The notes beneath the pieces were generated by a model, which was given only the letters and a program-made list of their open reading frames with translations, was not told the DNA's origin and ran no database searches. A stretch of DNA of 64,000 bases from CAWDVR01 sp044869805 (GTDB lineage Bacteria; Acidobacteriota; Thermoanaerobaculia; Multivoradales; SZUA-115), in the NCBI GenBank assembly GCA_044869805.1, contig JBIOXV010000117.1, positions 39,706 through 103,705 of the forward strand. The letters run 5' to 3'. Shown piece by piece: positions 27,701 through 39,700 of this stretch. Both the position numbers and the translations under genes were made by a program. Every line of letters begins with the position of its first letter. Positions within the stretch are counted from its first letter, which is position 1.

Positions 27701-30700
27701 GGCGAAGTCGAGGCTGACGAGCGGGGTCACCGCCTGGGTCTCGACGGTGAAGCGCGAGATCGTGTTGCCGTCGGCGACGGCCAGGCTCCTGCCGTCGGCG
27801 AACCAGCGCCCCACGCCGTCCAGGCCACCGTCGGGGAAGATGTCCTCGCCCGTCCGGTAGTCGTGGAACGAGGCGTTCGAGAAGTCCTCTACCCACAGGT
27901 AGCGGCCGTCCGGCGACAGCAGGCTGAAGGCGAAGGAGAAGGTGTGCTCGGTCGCGGTCTCGGGGAGCGCGGGCACCAGCCCCACCGGGGAGGCACCGCG
28001 GAACACCGTGACCTGCGAGCCCGGCTCGGCGCGGCCGGCGACGTCGGTGCGCGCCTCGGCGGTCTCGAACGGCCGCCCCGGATAGCCCGGCCAGTGGAGG
28101 ATCGGCACCAGGGCGGCGACGGTGTCCGCCGGCGTGCCGCTAGCCTCGTTGGAGGCCACGCTCTCGTTGCCCAGAGCGTCGAGCGCCCGGACCACGTAGT
28201 AGTAGGTCACGCCGTTCTCGAGGCCGCCGATCTCGACGCCGAAGTCACGGTAGGTGGTGAGGTCGGTATCGGTCACCGCCTGGTAAGGCCCGCCGGTGGT
28301 GGTCGAACGGTAGATGCGGTAGCCGGCGGGGACGAGGCCCGGGCCGGGCTGCCACGCCAGGTCGAGCGCGCCGCCGCTCGGCACCACCGTCACCGTGAGG
28401 TCGATCGGCGCCCCCGGCACCTCCACCGCCACCACCGCCGGCGCCTCGTTCGACAGCTCGCCGAGGTTGCCCACCGCGTCGATCGGTCGCACGGTGTAGA
28501 CGTAGGTGCCGTTCGGCCGCGCGGCGTCGAGGTAGCTGAGGCTCCCGAGATCGGTGTGGACGGCGATCAGGTCGCCGTCGCGGAACAGCTCGTAGCGCTC
28601 GACGTCCGGCGCCGCGGAGGCCGTCCAGGTGAGGGTGACGTCGGAGCCGGCCACGGTGGCGGTGAGGACCACGGGCGGCGGCGCCTCGACGTCGCCGATC
28701 TCGACCATCGCCTCGGCCGACGGCGGGCTCTCGAAGCCGAACCGGCTGACGGCCGTCACCGTGTAGTGGAAGCGGCCGTCGGTCACCGGGTCGAAGGTCG
28801 AGGTCCCGGCCACCGGCAACTGCTCGTAGACCCGCGCCTCGGAGAGCCGCACGGCCTGGAAGATGAACTCGAAGAGCAGGCTGGCGCGCAGCGTGACCCG
28901 CAGCCGGTTGGTGAGGTAGGGCTGCGCCAGCTCGACCACGCTCGCGGCCGAGCTGTTGCCTTCCACGTTCGCCACCTCGACCCACACCTCGCCGCTCCAC
29001 GCCTCGACGTCGAAGGCGCTCGCCGCGAAGGACGTGAACTGGTCCAGCGGGTACCAGTCGAGCTCCAGGCGCTCGACGAGGACCGGCGCCGGCCAGAAGA
29101 TCTCGATCCACTGGCCGTCGATCGGCGGGAAAGGCGACCAGTAGCTGAACGGCGAGCCGTCGACCGCCCGCGGGGCCGGCGCGGACCAGTTGCTCGAAGC
29201 GGTGGCGAAGGTATTGCCGCTCGGGAGCTGCACGCCATCGGCCAGCGGCTCGCCGTCGCGGAAGGCGCGGTAGCCGCGGATGTCGGGCTCCGGGTTGGGG
29301 TTCCAGGTGAGGTCCACCTGGCCGCTGCCGGCGGTGGCGGCGAGGCCGGTGGGCGCCGACGGCGGGGTGCCGGCGATCACCGCCACACTGGCTTCCTTGC
29401 TGCGGTTGCCGGCGGCGTCGGTGAGGCGCACGCGGAGGGTGTTGCGGTCGCCCGGGAACGGCGCCGCGGTGAGCGGCACGCCGGTGAGCTCGAAGCAGCC
29501 GTCCTCGCCGGCGGAGGTACTCGGCAGCGGCACCGTTCCGGAACCGCTGTCGACCGTGCCGCCGACCGTGGCGCCGGAGACCTGGCTGCACCCCAGGAGC
29601 GTCGTCGCGGCCGCCGGGGTCGGAGTGTAGGGCTGCTCCAGCTCCGGCGTGTGGACCAGCGCCCCTGCCCCGTTCGAGAGATCGGACTCGTTGTCGGTCC
29701 CATCGACCGCGATCACCCAGTAGGTGTAGAAGTCGTCCGGCAGATCGGCGTCGAGGTAGGTGGTGCCGGGGACGGGTGCCCCGGTCAGCCGCGCCTCGGA
29801 GCCCACGGAGTCGCGACGCTGGACGTGGTAGCCCACCACGTCGGTCGCCGGGCTGGCGGTCCAGGTGAGGGTGACGTCGCCGCCGTCCACCGCCGCGGCG
29901 AGATCGATCGCCGGCTCGGGCCGCGTGACGTCGGTGTAGGTGACGGTGATCGGCGTCGGCGCCGGGTCGGTGCGCCCGCCCTCGTCGGTGGCCACCGCCT
30001 GGAGCTCGTAGTCGCCGAAGGCGAGCGACAGGGCCGCCGGGTCGAGGCTCGCCTCCCACGGCAGGTCCTCGTCGGCCGCGCCGAGGTCGTTCCACGCCCC
30101 GCCGCCGGCCGGCCGCCACTGGAACAGCACGCGGTCGACGTCGGTGTCCACGGTGGTGGCCAGCACGTAGAGCACGTCGCCGAAGCGGAGGCCGCCCTCG
30201 GGGTCGACGATCACCGCGTGCGGCGCCCGGGTGTCGATCGTCACCTCGGCCGGCGACGATGGGTCGGAGAGGTTGCCGGCGCGGTCGATGGCGTAGACCT
30301 CGTAGGTGAAGGTGCCATCCGGCAGGTTGCGATCGAGGTAGGCCGGGTTGGGGAGGATGTAGGGCGTCAGGTCCCCCACCACCACGCCCTCGGCGTTGGC
30401 GATGCGGCCGTCGCGGAACAGCAGGTAGCCGGCGAGGTCGGGCTCGGTGTTGGCGTTCCAGGTGAGCTGCGCATCGTGGTCGACGGGCGTGCCGGCGAGG
30501 CCGGTGGGCGCCGCCGGCGGCAGGTTGTCGATGGTGACCGTGACCTCGGCCACCGCCACGTTGGCGTTCAAGTCCTCGGCCTCGAGGCGCAGCACGAACT
30601 CGGCGCCCTCGGGGAGCGGCAGCGTGTTCCATTGCGCCAGCACGTCGACCTGCACCGGCACCGGCGAGCGGCGCAGGAGCTGGCTCGCGCCGGTGTCCAC

Positions 30701-33700
30701 CGAGCGGGCGTAGAGGCGGTACTCGCGGAAGTCATCGGCGCTGTAGGCGGTGCCCGTCACGTCGACCAGCCCGGAGACCGTGTCGCCGTTGCCCGGGTCC
30801 GAGATGCGCGCGGTGGGCGGCGTGCGGTCGATGGCGATCGAAGCCGGGTCGGACGGCTCGCTCTCGTTGCCGGCGTGGTCGACGGCGGTCACCGTGTAGG
30901 TGTAGGGGCCGTCGGCCAGGTCCGGGTCGAGATAGGTCGGCGACGGCACCAGGGCGGTGGTGATCCGCTGGCCGTCGCGGTACACGTGGTAGCCGGCGAG
31001 GTCGGGCTCGGTGTTGGCGTTCCAGTCGAGCTGAGCGTCGCTGACGTCGACCACCACGGCGGTGAGGCCGGTGGGCCGGGCCGGCGGCGTGAGGTCGACA
31101 GTCACCTCGATCGCGGTCGAGGCGGTGTTGTCAGCGACGTCGCGGGCGGTCAGCCGCAGCCGGTACTCGCCGTCCGGAGGCAGCGCCTCCCAGGCGGTGA
31201 GCAGGCCGCCGTCGACCGCCTGGGTGCCGGTCGCCACGAGCTGCCAGCTCTCGGTGCCGATGGGCGCCACCTCGAGCTTGAAGTCGAGGAAGTGAAGGTC
31301 GGTCGCGGTGCCGAGCACCTGACGCGCGCCGAGGACGAAGGCGCCGTCCTCCGGATCGGTCAGGGCCACGGTGGGCGGCGTGTTGTCGACCACCACCGGC
31401 TGCAGTGCCTGGGCCGTCAGGCCCGCCTTGTCCTCGGCCGTCAGGCGCAGGGTGTAGAGGCCGTCGGCAAGGCCGGCGACCGTCCACGGGGCCAGCAGGT
31501 CGGTGGCCGGCAGCGTGTTGGACTGGGCGATCAGCGTCCAGGTGGTGGGCGCGGCGCCGGCCCCGACCTCGAGCCGCCAGACATCGATGTGCTCCTCGAC
31601 CACCACGCCCTCGACCGGGTGTGGGTCGTGGGCCTGGCCCAGCACCGCTTGTGCCGAGGGCTCGGTGATCGCCACTTGCGGCGGCGTGTTGTCCACCGTG
31701 AACGGCACCACCTGCTGCGATTCGATTTCGCCCTCGTCGAAGGCGGTGACGCGCAGCGCGTAGTCGGTCTCCTCGAGGTTGCCCAGCAGGGCGAGGGTGG
31801 AGTCGGCCCGCGGCAAGGTGCCGTGCGCGATCTCGGACCACACCGGTGCCTGCGGCGTGTCGGTGAGCTCGATCGTCCACTCGGTCAGGTGCAGGTCGTT
31901 GATCGTGCCGGCGGCGGCGCCGTTGCCGGTGACGAAGCCCTGGTTGGGGCTGGTCAGCGAGATCAGCGGCGGCGTGGCGTCGAGGATGACCGACAGCGTC
32001 TCCTCCTGGTCCACGTTGGGGTTCGCGGCCAGCACGGCGCGCAGGAAGACGTTGTACACGCCGTCCGGCACCCGGACGCCGGCGTCGTTGCGCCCGTCCC
32101 AGTCGCGGGCGTGGGCGCCGATGCCGAAGCTCGCCGTGCCGTCGGCCAGAGTGCGCACCGTCTGCCCGGCGCCGTTTCGCACCAGCAGCTCGACGAAGCA
32201 GGCGGAGTCGAGCCCGAAGCGCACGCTCGCCTTCTCGCGGCGGCCGTCGCCGTTGGGCGAGAAGAGGGTTGGCACCACCTCGGCGTAGGTGAGCAGGAAG
32301 ACCGGGTTGGTAAACAACAGCGTCTCGGCGACCTCGGCGCGGTTGCCGGCGTAGTCCACCGCCGACAGCCGCTCGGTGACGTCGCCCGCCAGGCCGTTGG
32401 TGTTCCAGGGGGCGAGCATCTCGTCGGACATCTCGCGCGTGCCGTTGCCGAGCCGCGCCCAGGTCTCGGGGTCCAGCCCGAGCCCGTACTCGAGAGTCCA
32501 GTTCTGCAGGTTCCTGTCGGTCGCCGTGCCGCGCACCTCGACGACCATGGTCATCGGGTCGCCGCGCCGCGGGTAGGCGATGACCACGGTCGGCGGCGTC
32601 TTGTCCACCTCGACGAAGGCAGTGCGCTGCGCCTGGTTGCCGCACGAGTCGGTGAAAGTGGCGACCAGGCCGTAGAGGCCGTCGGCCACCGCGCCGCCGT
32701 CGTCGTCGCGGCCGTCCCAGGGCAGGGTCTCGGCCTCGAGCACCAGGATGCCGCTCGCCAGCGTGCGCACGCGCTGGGTGGTGAGCAGCGGGCCGCGCGG
32801 CGTCTCCGCCGCGGCGAAGACCTCGACCGTCAGCTGCGCCGGCTCGGCCACCGCCAGGCCGAGCACGGTCTCCTCCAGCACGTCGTCGTCGTTGGGCGAG
32901 AACAGGACCGGCGAGGCGGTGGCCAGAGCGTCCTCGACGGCGCCGTCGTAGAAGAAGCTCACCTCGCGGCAGAGGTGGAAGCCGGCGCGGTCCCAGACCT
33001 CGACCCTGGCCGTGGACTCGCCCGAGAACTCGGCCTCGCCGCCGTGGTCCCCCCAGGTGCCGAGCAGGCCGTGCACCGAGGTGCAACCGCTGGGCTCCTC
33101 GAAGAGGATCTTGCCCGGAGAGAAGTAGCCCCGGCCCTCGGGCAGCGGCGGCTGGTTGGTGTAGCAGAACTCGTTCCTGTCGACCAGGGTCTGGAGCTCG
33201 GTCTCGGGCGGCGGGATGAGCGCCAGCTCGTAGGCGAAGCCGGCGTCGTCGATCAGGCCCTCGAGGTCGAGCACGTTGCGCAGCCCGAAGTTGGTCTGGC
33301 GCGGGATGCCGCACAGCCGCTGGCCCTCGTGCGGGATGGTGATCTCCACCTCCGGCGGCGTGCGATCGACGTAGAGCAGGATGGGCGTGTTCGAGCTCCG
33401 GCCCTCGCCGTTCGACAACTGGCCGTTCAGGGTGATGATGCCTTCGGGCAGGTCGGAGGTGTCGACCTCGAAGAGGTAGGTCTGCTGCGATCGCGGCCGG
33501 TTGACGCTGAACAGGATGTCCTCGTCGCCGCCGGGCAGCGGCCGGCCGATGGTCATCAGCACCAGCTCGACGCCGTCGGCCGCCACCGGCGTCACCGCGA
33601 ACCGCGCGCGGTCTAGGGACGGGGGCGGCTGGTTGCACGCCGGGAAGGCCGGCGGTAGCTGCCCGCCCTCGATGTAGAGGCAGGGCAGCGTGATGGCGGC

Positions 33701-36700
33701 ACCGTTCGACACCATGGTGCGGCGCTCGGGCTCGGGCACGGTGGTCGCCTGGATGTAGCCCGCGTAGGTCAGGCAGGGGTCGGCGGGATCGAGCTTGAAG
33801 AGGAAGCCGCCCTCCTCCTGGTAGGTGGGAGTGAGCAGCACCGGGGTTGCGTAGCGCGGGTCGTCCTGGCTGGTGATCGGCAGGAGGACCTCTTCGAACG
33901 GCTCGGCCACGAACTCGACGCCCCACAGGATGCGGTCCAAGGGGTTGATGGCGCCGCTTTCGATCCCGTTCCTGAGGATCCGCAGGAGCACCTCGGCGTA
34001 GGGGCCGGTGGTGAGGTCGCGGGGGGTCAGCAGACCGCCATAGAACAGGCCGTCGGTGAGCACCTCGAAGGCGTTCGAGAAGTGCTCGCCGGCCGCCTCG
34101 TCCACCAGCTTGAGCCGCACCTCGGCCACCACTCCGAGCGGGATGCCCGCCATGTCCCAGATCGCCTCCAGCGCGTAGGGGGCGATGTCGGGCACCACCA
34201 CGAAGCCGTCCACCGCGGCGAAGCGCTCGAGCCGGGTCTCGTTCCAGCTCGGCTGCCCCGCCTGGCGGAACTGCACCGAGATGCTGAAGGTCTCGGCGCG
34301 CACCGTCTCGGCGATGCGGAAGCGGACGTCGCCCACCGTCAGCCGGAAGGCCGGCGTGCCCGAGAACGGCATCACTTCCAGAGCCGAAAAGCTGCCGTTG
34401 GGCAGCACCGCGTGCGGCCCGAAGCGATCCACGATCAGCTCTTCCTCAGCCAGCGGGGAGGCGATCAGGGCGCGGTTGCCGGCGCGGTCCTTGGCCGAGA
34501 AGCGGAAACGGTGGTCGGTGACCTCGGGCAGCTCGAGCGAGGCCTCCCCCGCCAGCTCCTCGGGGTTGAAGTCCTGCTGCCCCAGCCCGACCGGGAACTC
34601 CTCCCACACGAAGGGGTTGGCACCGACACCGGTCTCGGTCAGCGAGGAGAGGTGGTTCTCCTCGAAGAGCCGCACCCTGAGCTTCGGGTCGACGCTCACG
34701 ATGAGCTGGTCGGTGCCGCGATCGAACAGCGGCTGCAGGGCGTTGGTGAGCTCGATCTCGACCTCCGGCGGCGTCGAGTCCACGTGGATGAAGAACTCGT
34801 AGTCCTGCACCACCAGGCGGTACTCGCCGTCCGGCACCGGCAGGCCGTTGTCGCCGCGGCCGTCCCACGGCACCTCGAACACCGCGCCGATGGTCGCGTG
34901 GTCGCGGCGCAGGGTGCGCACCCGATCGCCGGCCTGGTTGTAGATCTGGAACTCGAGGTGCACGGGCTCGAGCACCCGGTAGTGGACCAGGGTCGAATCC
35001 TGCACGCCGTCGCCGTTGGGCGAGATGTAGTCGGGCTCGCGGTAGAGGTCGGTGATGCTCGGGGTGTCCGAGAAGCCCACCCGCTTGACGCGGCTCTTGG
35101 CGTTGCCGGCGAGGTCGTCGACGGTCAAGCGCACGAAGTAGGTGCCCGGCCCCGGCGGCACCCAAGTCGTGAAGCGGTCGTCGACCACCGGCTGCGAGGA
35201 GGGCGGCGCCACCGGGTTCCAGACGCTGGGCGCGCCGGCGGTCGAGAACTCCAGACGGTAGCTCTTGAAGTGCTTGTCGGTGGCGGTACCCTCGAGCAGG
35301 ATGCCGCCCGAGGAGGCGGAGCGCCGCGGCCGCAGGTCGACTGTCAGGTTGGCGAGCGAGGCGAACGCCCAGTGGTCCTCGTACCCGCGGTCGAAGCAGG
35401 GGCTCACCGGGTCGTTGGTGGCGTCGCTGGAGCGGAACAGCATGCGCCGGCCGCTGCCGGTGAAGCGCTCGTCGAAGATCGAGAAGAACTCTTCGAACAG
35501 CTCGCGGCGCGCGAAGTCGTCGTCGACCACCTCGTCGAGCAGGATGGCGACCGGCGTCTCGCCGTAGGGATGGTTGCCGTAGTAGAGCGAGCGCTCGTTG
35601 GGCACCCACAGCAGGCTGCCGTAGTAGGGCAGCAGGTTGAACTCGTCGAATGGGTCGCAGTCGTCGTCGTCGTCGCCCCCGGCGTCCGGGCAGTCCCCGG
35701 CGGTGCCGTAGGCGCGGAAGCGCAGGGCGAGGGTGTCGCCCACCTCGGCGCCGATCTCGGCGAGCGGCACGCGGAACTCGTAGTACTTGTGGGCGTGGCG
35801 CACCGGCGCGGTGCGGGTGAAACCGGCGATCCCCCAACTGCTGTCGCCGGCCGTCACCTTGAACTCGCGCCAGCCGCCGGCGGTCTCGACCTCGAGCGTC
35901 GCCCAGTCGCGCTCGCCGTCGAGCGTGTTGTCGGGCGTGAAGTCGAGCACCGCGAAGAGGTCGGTGCCGTCGCTCTTCGCCCAGCCGGCGACCTCGCCCG
36001 GCGGGTGGCCGGTCGCCGGCCGCGAGAGGCGGCGGAACAGCGGCTCGCCGAGCCCGTCGGCGGCGGTCTGCGCGCCGTCCAGCACCAGCGGGCCCTCGGC
36101 GGTGACCGTAAAGTGGTGGGCGCCGTCGGCGGAGGGGTAAGCGAAGGGCGCGAAGTTGCGCTGCGAGAGGTCCTCCTCGCGCGCGGTCAAGGCGAGGCGC
36201 AGCGGCCCCTCCCCCACCGGTGCCGGGAACTCGAGCTCCAGGGTCTTGCCCCAGGCGTCGAGCACCTCGTTGTCCGGCTTGGCGAGCCGCGGCGCCACCG
36301 CCTGGCCGGTGCCGAGCACCACCGCGTCCCGCGCCGCCAGCCGCTCCAGCGCGCCGGCGAGCAGCCAGGCGCTGTCCACGTGCGCCGCTTCCTGCCCCTG
36401 CTGGCGGATGCGCAGCTTGTACTCGCCGTCGGCGTCGGGCAGGTAGGGCGAGAGGTCGAGCTCCTGCTGGTGATAGCGCAGGTCGAAGTGGAGAGCGCCG
36501 CGCTCCTGCCAACTCGTGCCGTCCCAGGTCGAGACGTGGTACGAGGAGGGCTGCGAGCCGGGCTCCGTCCAGGCGATGTGTTCCATGTCGCCCGAGCCGG
36601 CGTCGAAGCGCACCACGCGGGCATAGCCGCGATAGATCGGGAAGCCGACGAACAGCGCGTAGCGGAGGCCGAGCTCGGTCGACGACGAGGCCCACTGCGG

Positions 36701-39700
36701 CCGTTCCACGCTCTCGATCACCGGCTCGTCCGGCTCGTAGAAGCCGCGCGTCTGGGCGGTCGCGCCCTGGACCTCGGCGCCGTACTCGTCGAGCGTCGAC
36801 CAGCCGCCGGGTGCGTTCTCGTGCGAGACCAGGTCCTCGCACTCGCCGCAGCCGCCGCCGTCGAACGGGTAGGGCGGCAGCTCGATGGGCAGCGGGCTGG
36901 TGAGCAGGAGCACGCCGTCGCGATCGTAGATGCGCAGCTCGCCGGGGTCCGGCAGCGCCACCGCCAGCCGCGTCGAGTCCGGCGACCAGGCGAACTCCGG
37001 CTCGCCAAAGAACCCGAATTCCAGCAGCTCGAGCGCGGTCAGGGCCTCGACGTTGATCAGCACCAGGGCCGGGACGTCACCCCGTTTGCGCACCAGCAGG
37101 CGGGAGTGGTCGGGAGAGAACTCCGACTGGGCGCCTGACAGGCCGTCGCTCGTGTAGATCGTCCGCTCCGGCTGGAAGCCGGTCAGGTCCACCGCCACGA
37201 TGGTGCCCGGGTAGCCCGCGATCAAGGTGCGGCCGTTCTCCGAGAATCCGTAGATCTTCGTTCCCTGGTTCTGGCTGAGCTGGCGCAGGCCGGTGCCGTC
37301 GCTCGCCACCACCCACTGCGAGGTGCCTGGAGGGTTCCCGGGCCAAGTGCCGGAGAAGGAGAAGGCGATCTGGGCGCCGTCCGGCGCCGCCGCGATCTCG
37401 ATCACCCGGCCGGAGGTCCAGATCCGGGGCACGATCAGCCGCACGTCGCCGCCGGTCGAGCTCATGCGGTAGATGCCTTCGCTGTACACCGGGTCGCCGG
37501 CCTCGATGAAGAAGAAGAAGTCCTCCTCGTCGCGGCCGAAGAACAGGCTCTCCACCTGGGGCAGGTCACAGGTCAGGTTGCTGAACAGCTCGAACGGCGT
37601 GTCCACCGCCTCGAGCAGCGACGAGCGGTTGGTGTCGACCGTGGTCGTGGCCTGCCCCCGCACCGTGCCGCCGGGCTCGATCAGACGGAGCTGGTAGTCG
37701 CCGTCGCGCACCACGCGGCCGCGGTCGTCGAGGCCGTCCCAGTCGAAGCGCCCGCCGTCGACGTCGGTGAAGGAAGTCGACCGCCGCACCACCTTCCCTC
37801 GCGCGTCGAAGACCTCGACCACCACGCTGCCCGGTGGGTCGAGGCGGAAGAAGAGGCTGGTGCCGTCCTTGACGCCGTCGCCGTCCGGCGAGAAGTAGCG
37901 CTCGCTGACGAACACGTCGCCGTCCTGCACCACCACGTCGAGGTCGGCGCGGTTGTTGGCCTCGGAGCCCTCGCGGATCGCGGCGTCGGCATCGACCAGC
38001 ACCACCAGCGGCCGCGGCTCGGCGCTCGCGCCGTAGGTCCAGGTGAAGAACGCCGCCGCCGAGGTGCCGCCGGCCACCGAGGCGACCACCTGGTCCGCGG
38101 CCACCGGCGTGCCGCCGGAGGCCGGGTCGCCGTCGAACACCCGCACCACGACGTTCGACGCCTGCTGCTCGCCGAGGTTGGCGAAGCCGACGGTCAACGT
38201 CACCGGCTGGCCGGGCCGCGGGAAGCGCGGCTCGAGGTCGAGCCCGCCGGCGGAGACCGCGAGGTCGGGCAGCGACTGCACCACCAGGGTGTCGAAGGCG
38301 ACGTTGTCGCCCTCGTCGAACTCCACCACGTCGTCATCGGGGTCGGCGACGGCGAAGATCAGCCGGTCGCGGGCGTCCGGCACCTCGGCGAGCGACACGC
38401 CGACCGTGGTCGAGGTGCCGGGGTCGAGGTTGGGCACCACCTGCACCGGGCCGAGCGGCGTGCCGCCCTGCTGCGGGTCGCCGTCGTAGAAGGCGAGCTC
38501 GGCGTCGGTGACCGTCGAGGCGCCGGTGTTGCGCAGCAGAATCGTTACCGCGAGCGGCGAGCCCTCCCGGCCCGGCTCGGGGTCGAACACCAGGTCGCTG
38601 AAGGACACCGCCAGGTTGGGGCTGGTGGCGGTCGCCGCGGTGAAGGCGAGGGCCGCCAGGTTGTTGGCCTCGTCGGTCTCCGGCACCGAGCCGTCGGGGT
38701 CGACCTCGACGGTGAACGACAGCGGTCCCGAGAGGTCGACGCGCCAGACGATGGTCTGCACCAGGGTCTCGCCCGCCTCGGGCTGGATCAGGTTGGTGCC
38801 CAGCTCGCGGGTCGTGGTGCCGTCGGTGACCCGGTAGCGCACCTCGGTCGACGGCGCGTCGAGCGTGCCCCGATTGCGCAGCGTGACGCGGAAGGTGGCG
38901 TCGCTGCCCACGAAGGCGGTGCCGCCGACCAGCTCGAGGTCGGCGGGCGTCACCGCGAGGTCGACCGAGGCCTGGGTCGAGACCGTGGCGACGGCGAAGT
39001 TGTTGCCTTCCTCTTCCTCGGCCACGGCCCCGTCCGGGTCCACCTCGACGGTCAGCCGCGTGGTTCCCGGGGTGGTGAGCTGGTAGGTGAAGTTCGCCGC
39101 CACCGACGAGCGGGCGCCGATCGCGATCGTGACCTCCCCCACCACCGGCCCCGCGGTGCCCTCGCCCTGGCGCAGCACCACGCGCACCGCGGGCACGGCG
39201 GTTAGCCCGAGGTTGCGCACCGTGGCCGAGATCGCCAGCGTGGCCGGCAGCTCACTGGGCTGTGCGGGGGTGACCAGCAGGTCGCCCTCTCGCACCTCGA
39301 GATCGGCGCCGGCCGGGGGCGGGATCACCTCGATCGAGATGCTGGCGCGGTTGTCGAGCTCCGAGAGCTCGGCCAGCGTGTCGGCGGGGTCGATCACCGC
39401 GAAGACCTGGTGCACGCCGGCCCGATCGAGGGTGTCCCACAGCGAGTTGACCAGCGCCGCCTGCTGCGGCGCCAGCGGCGGCAGCGCCACCTCGTCGCCG
39501 ATCGCCAGGCCGCCGGCCGCGGGGTCGCCGTCGTAGAAGCGCAGCGTTCCCGCCGGCGCGAAGGCGTTGCCGGTGTTGACGACCCGCGCCTCGAGGCGCA
39601 CCCGCTCGCCGTCGCGCGGCTGCGCCGGGGTGGCGATCAGCCCGCCGCTGAAGGTCCAGTTGGGGAAGGCGAAGCGGCGCAGGGCGGCGACCGTCAGGGC

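Noticed and set aside
21746..37138. Long + strand open frames antisense to the 6609-residue gene (near 21.7-26.1, 27.9-33.6 and 34.1-37.1 kb)
   Set aside because: Low-complexity V/G/R/A translations with no recognisable motif; shadows of the repeated Ig/FN3 coding sequence.
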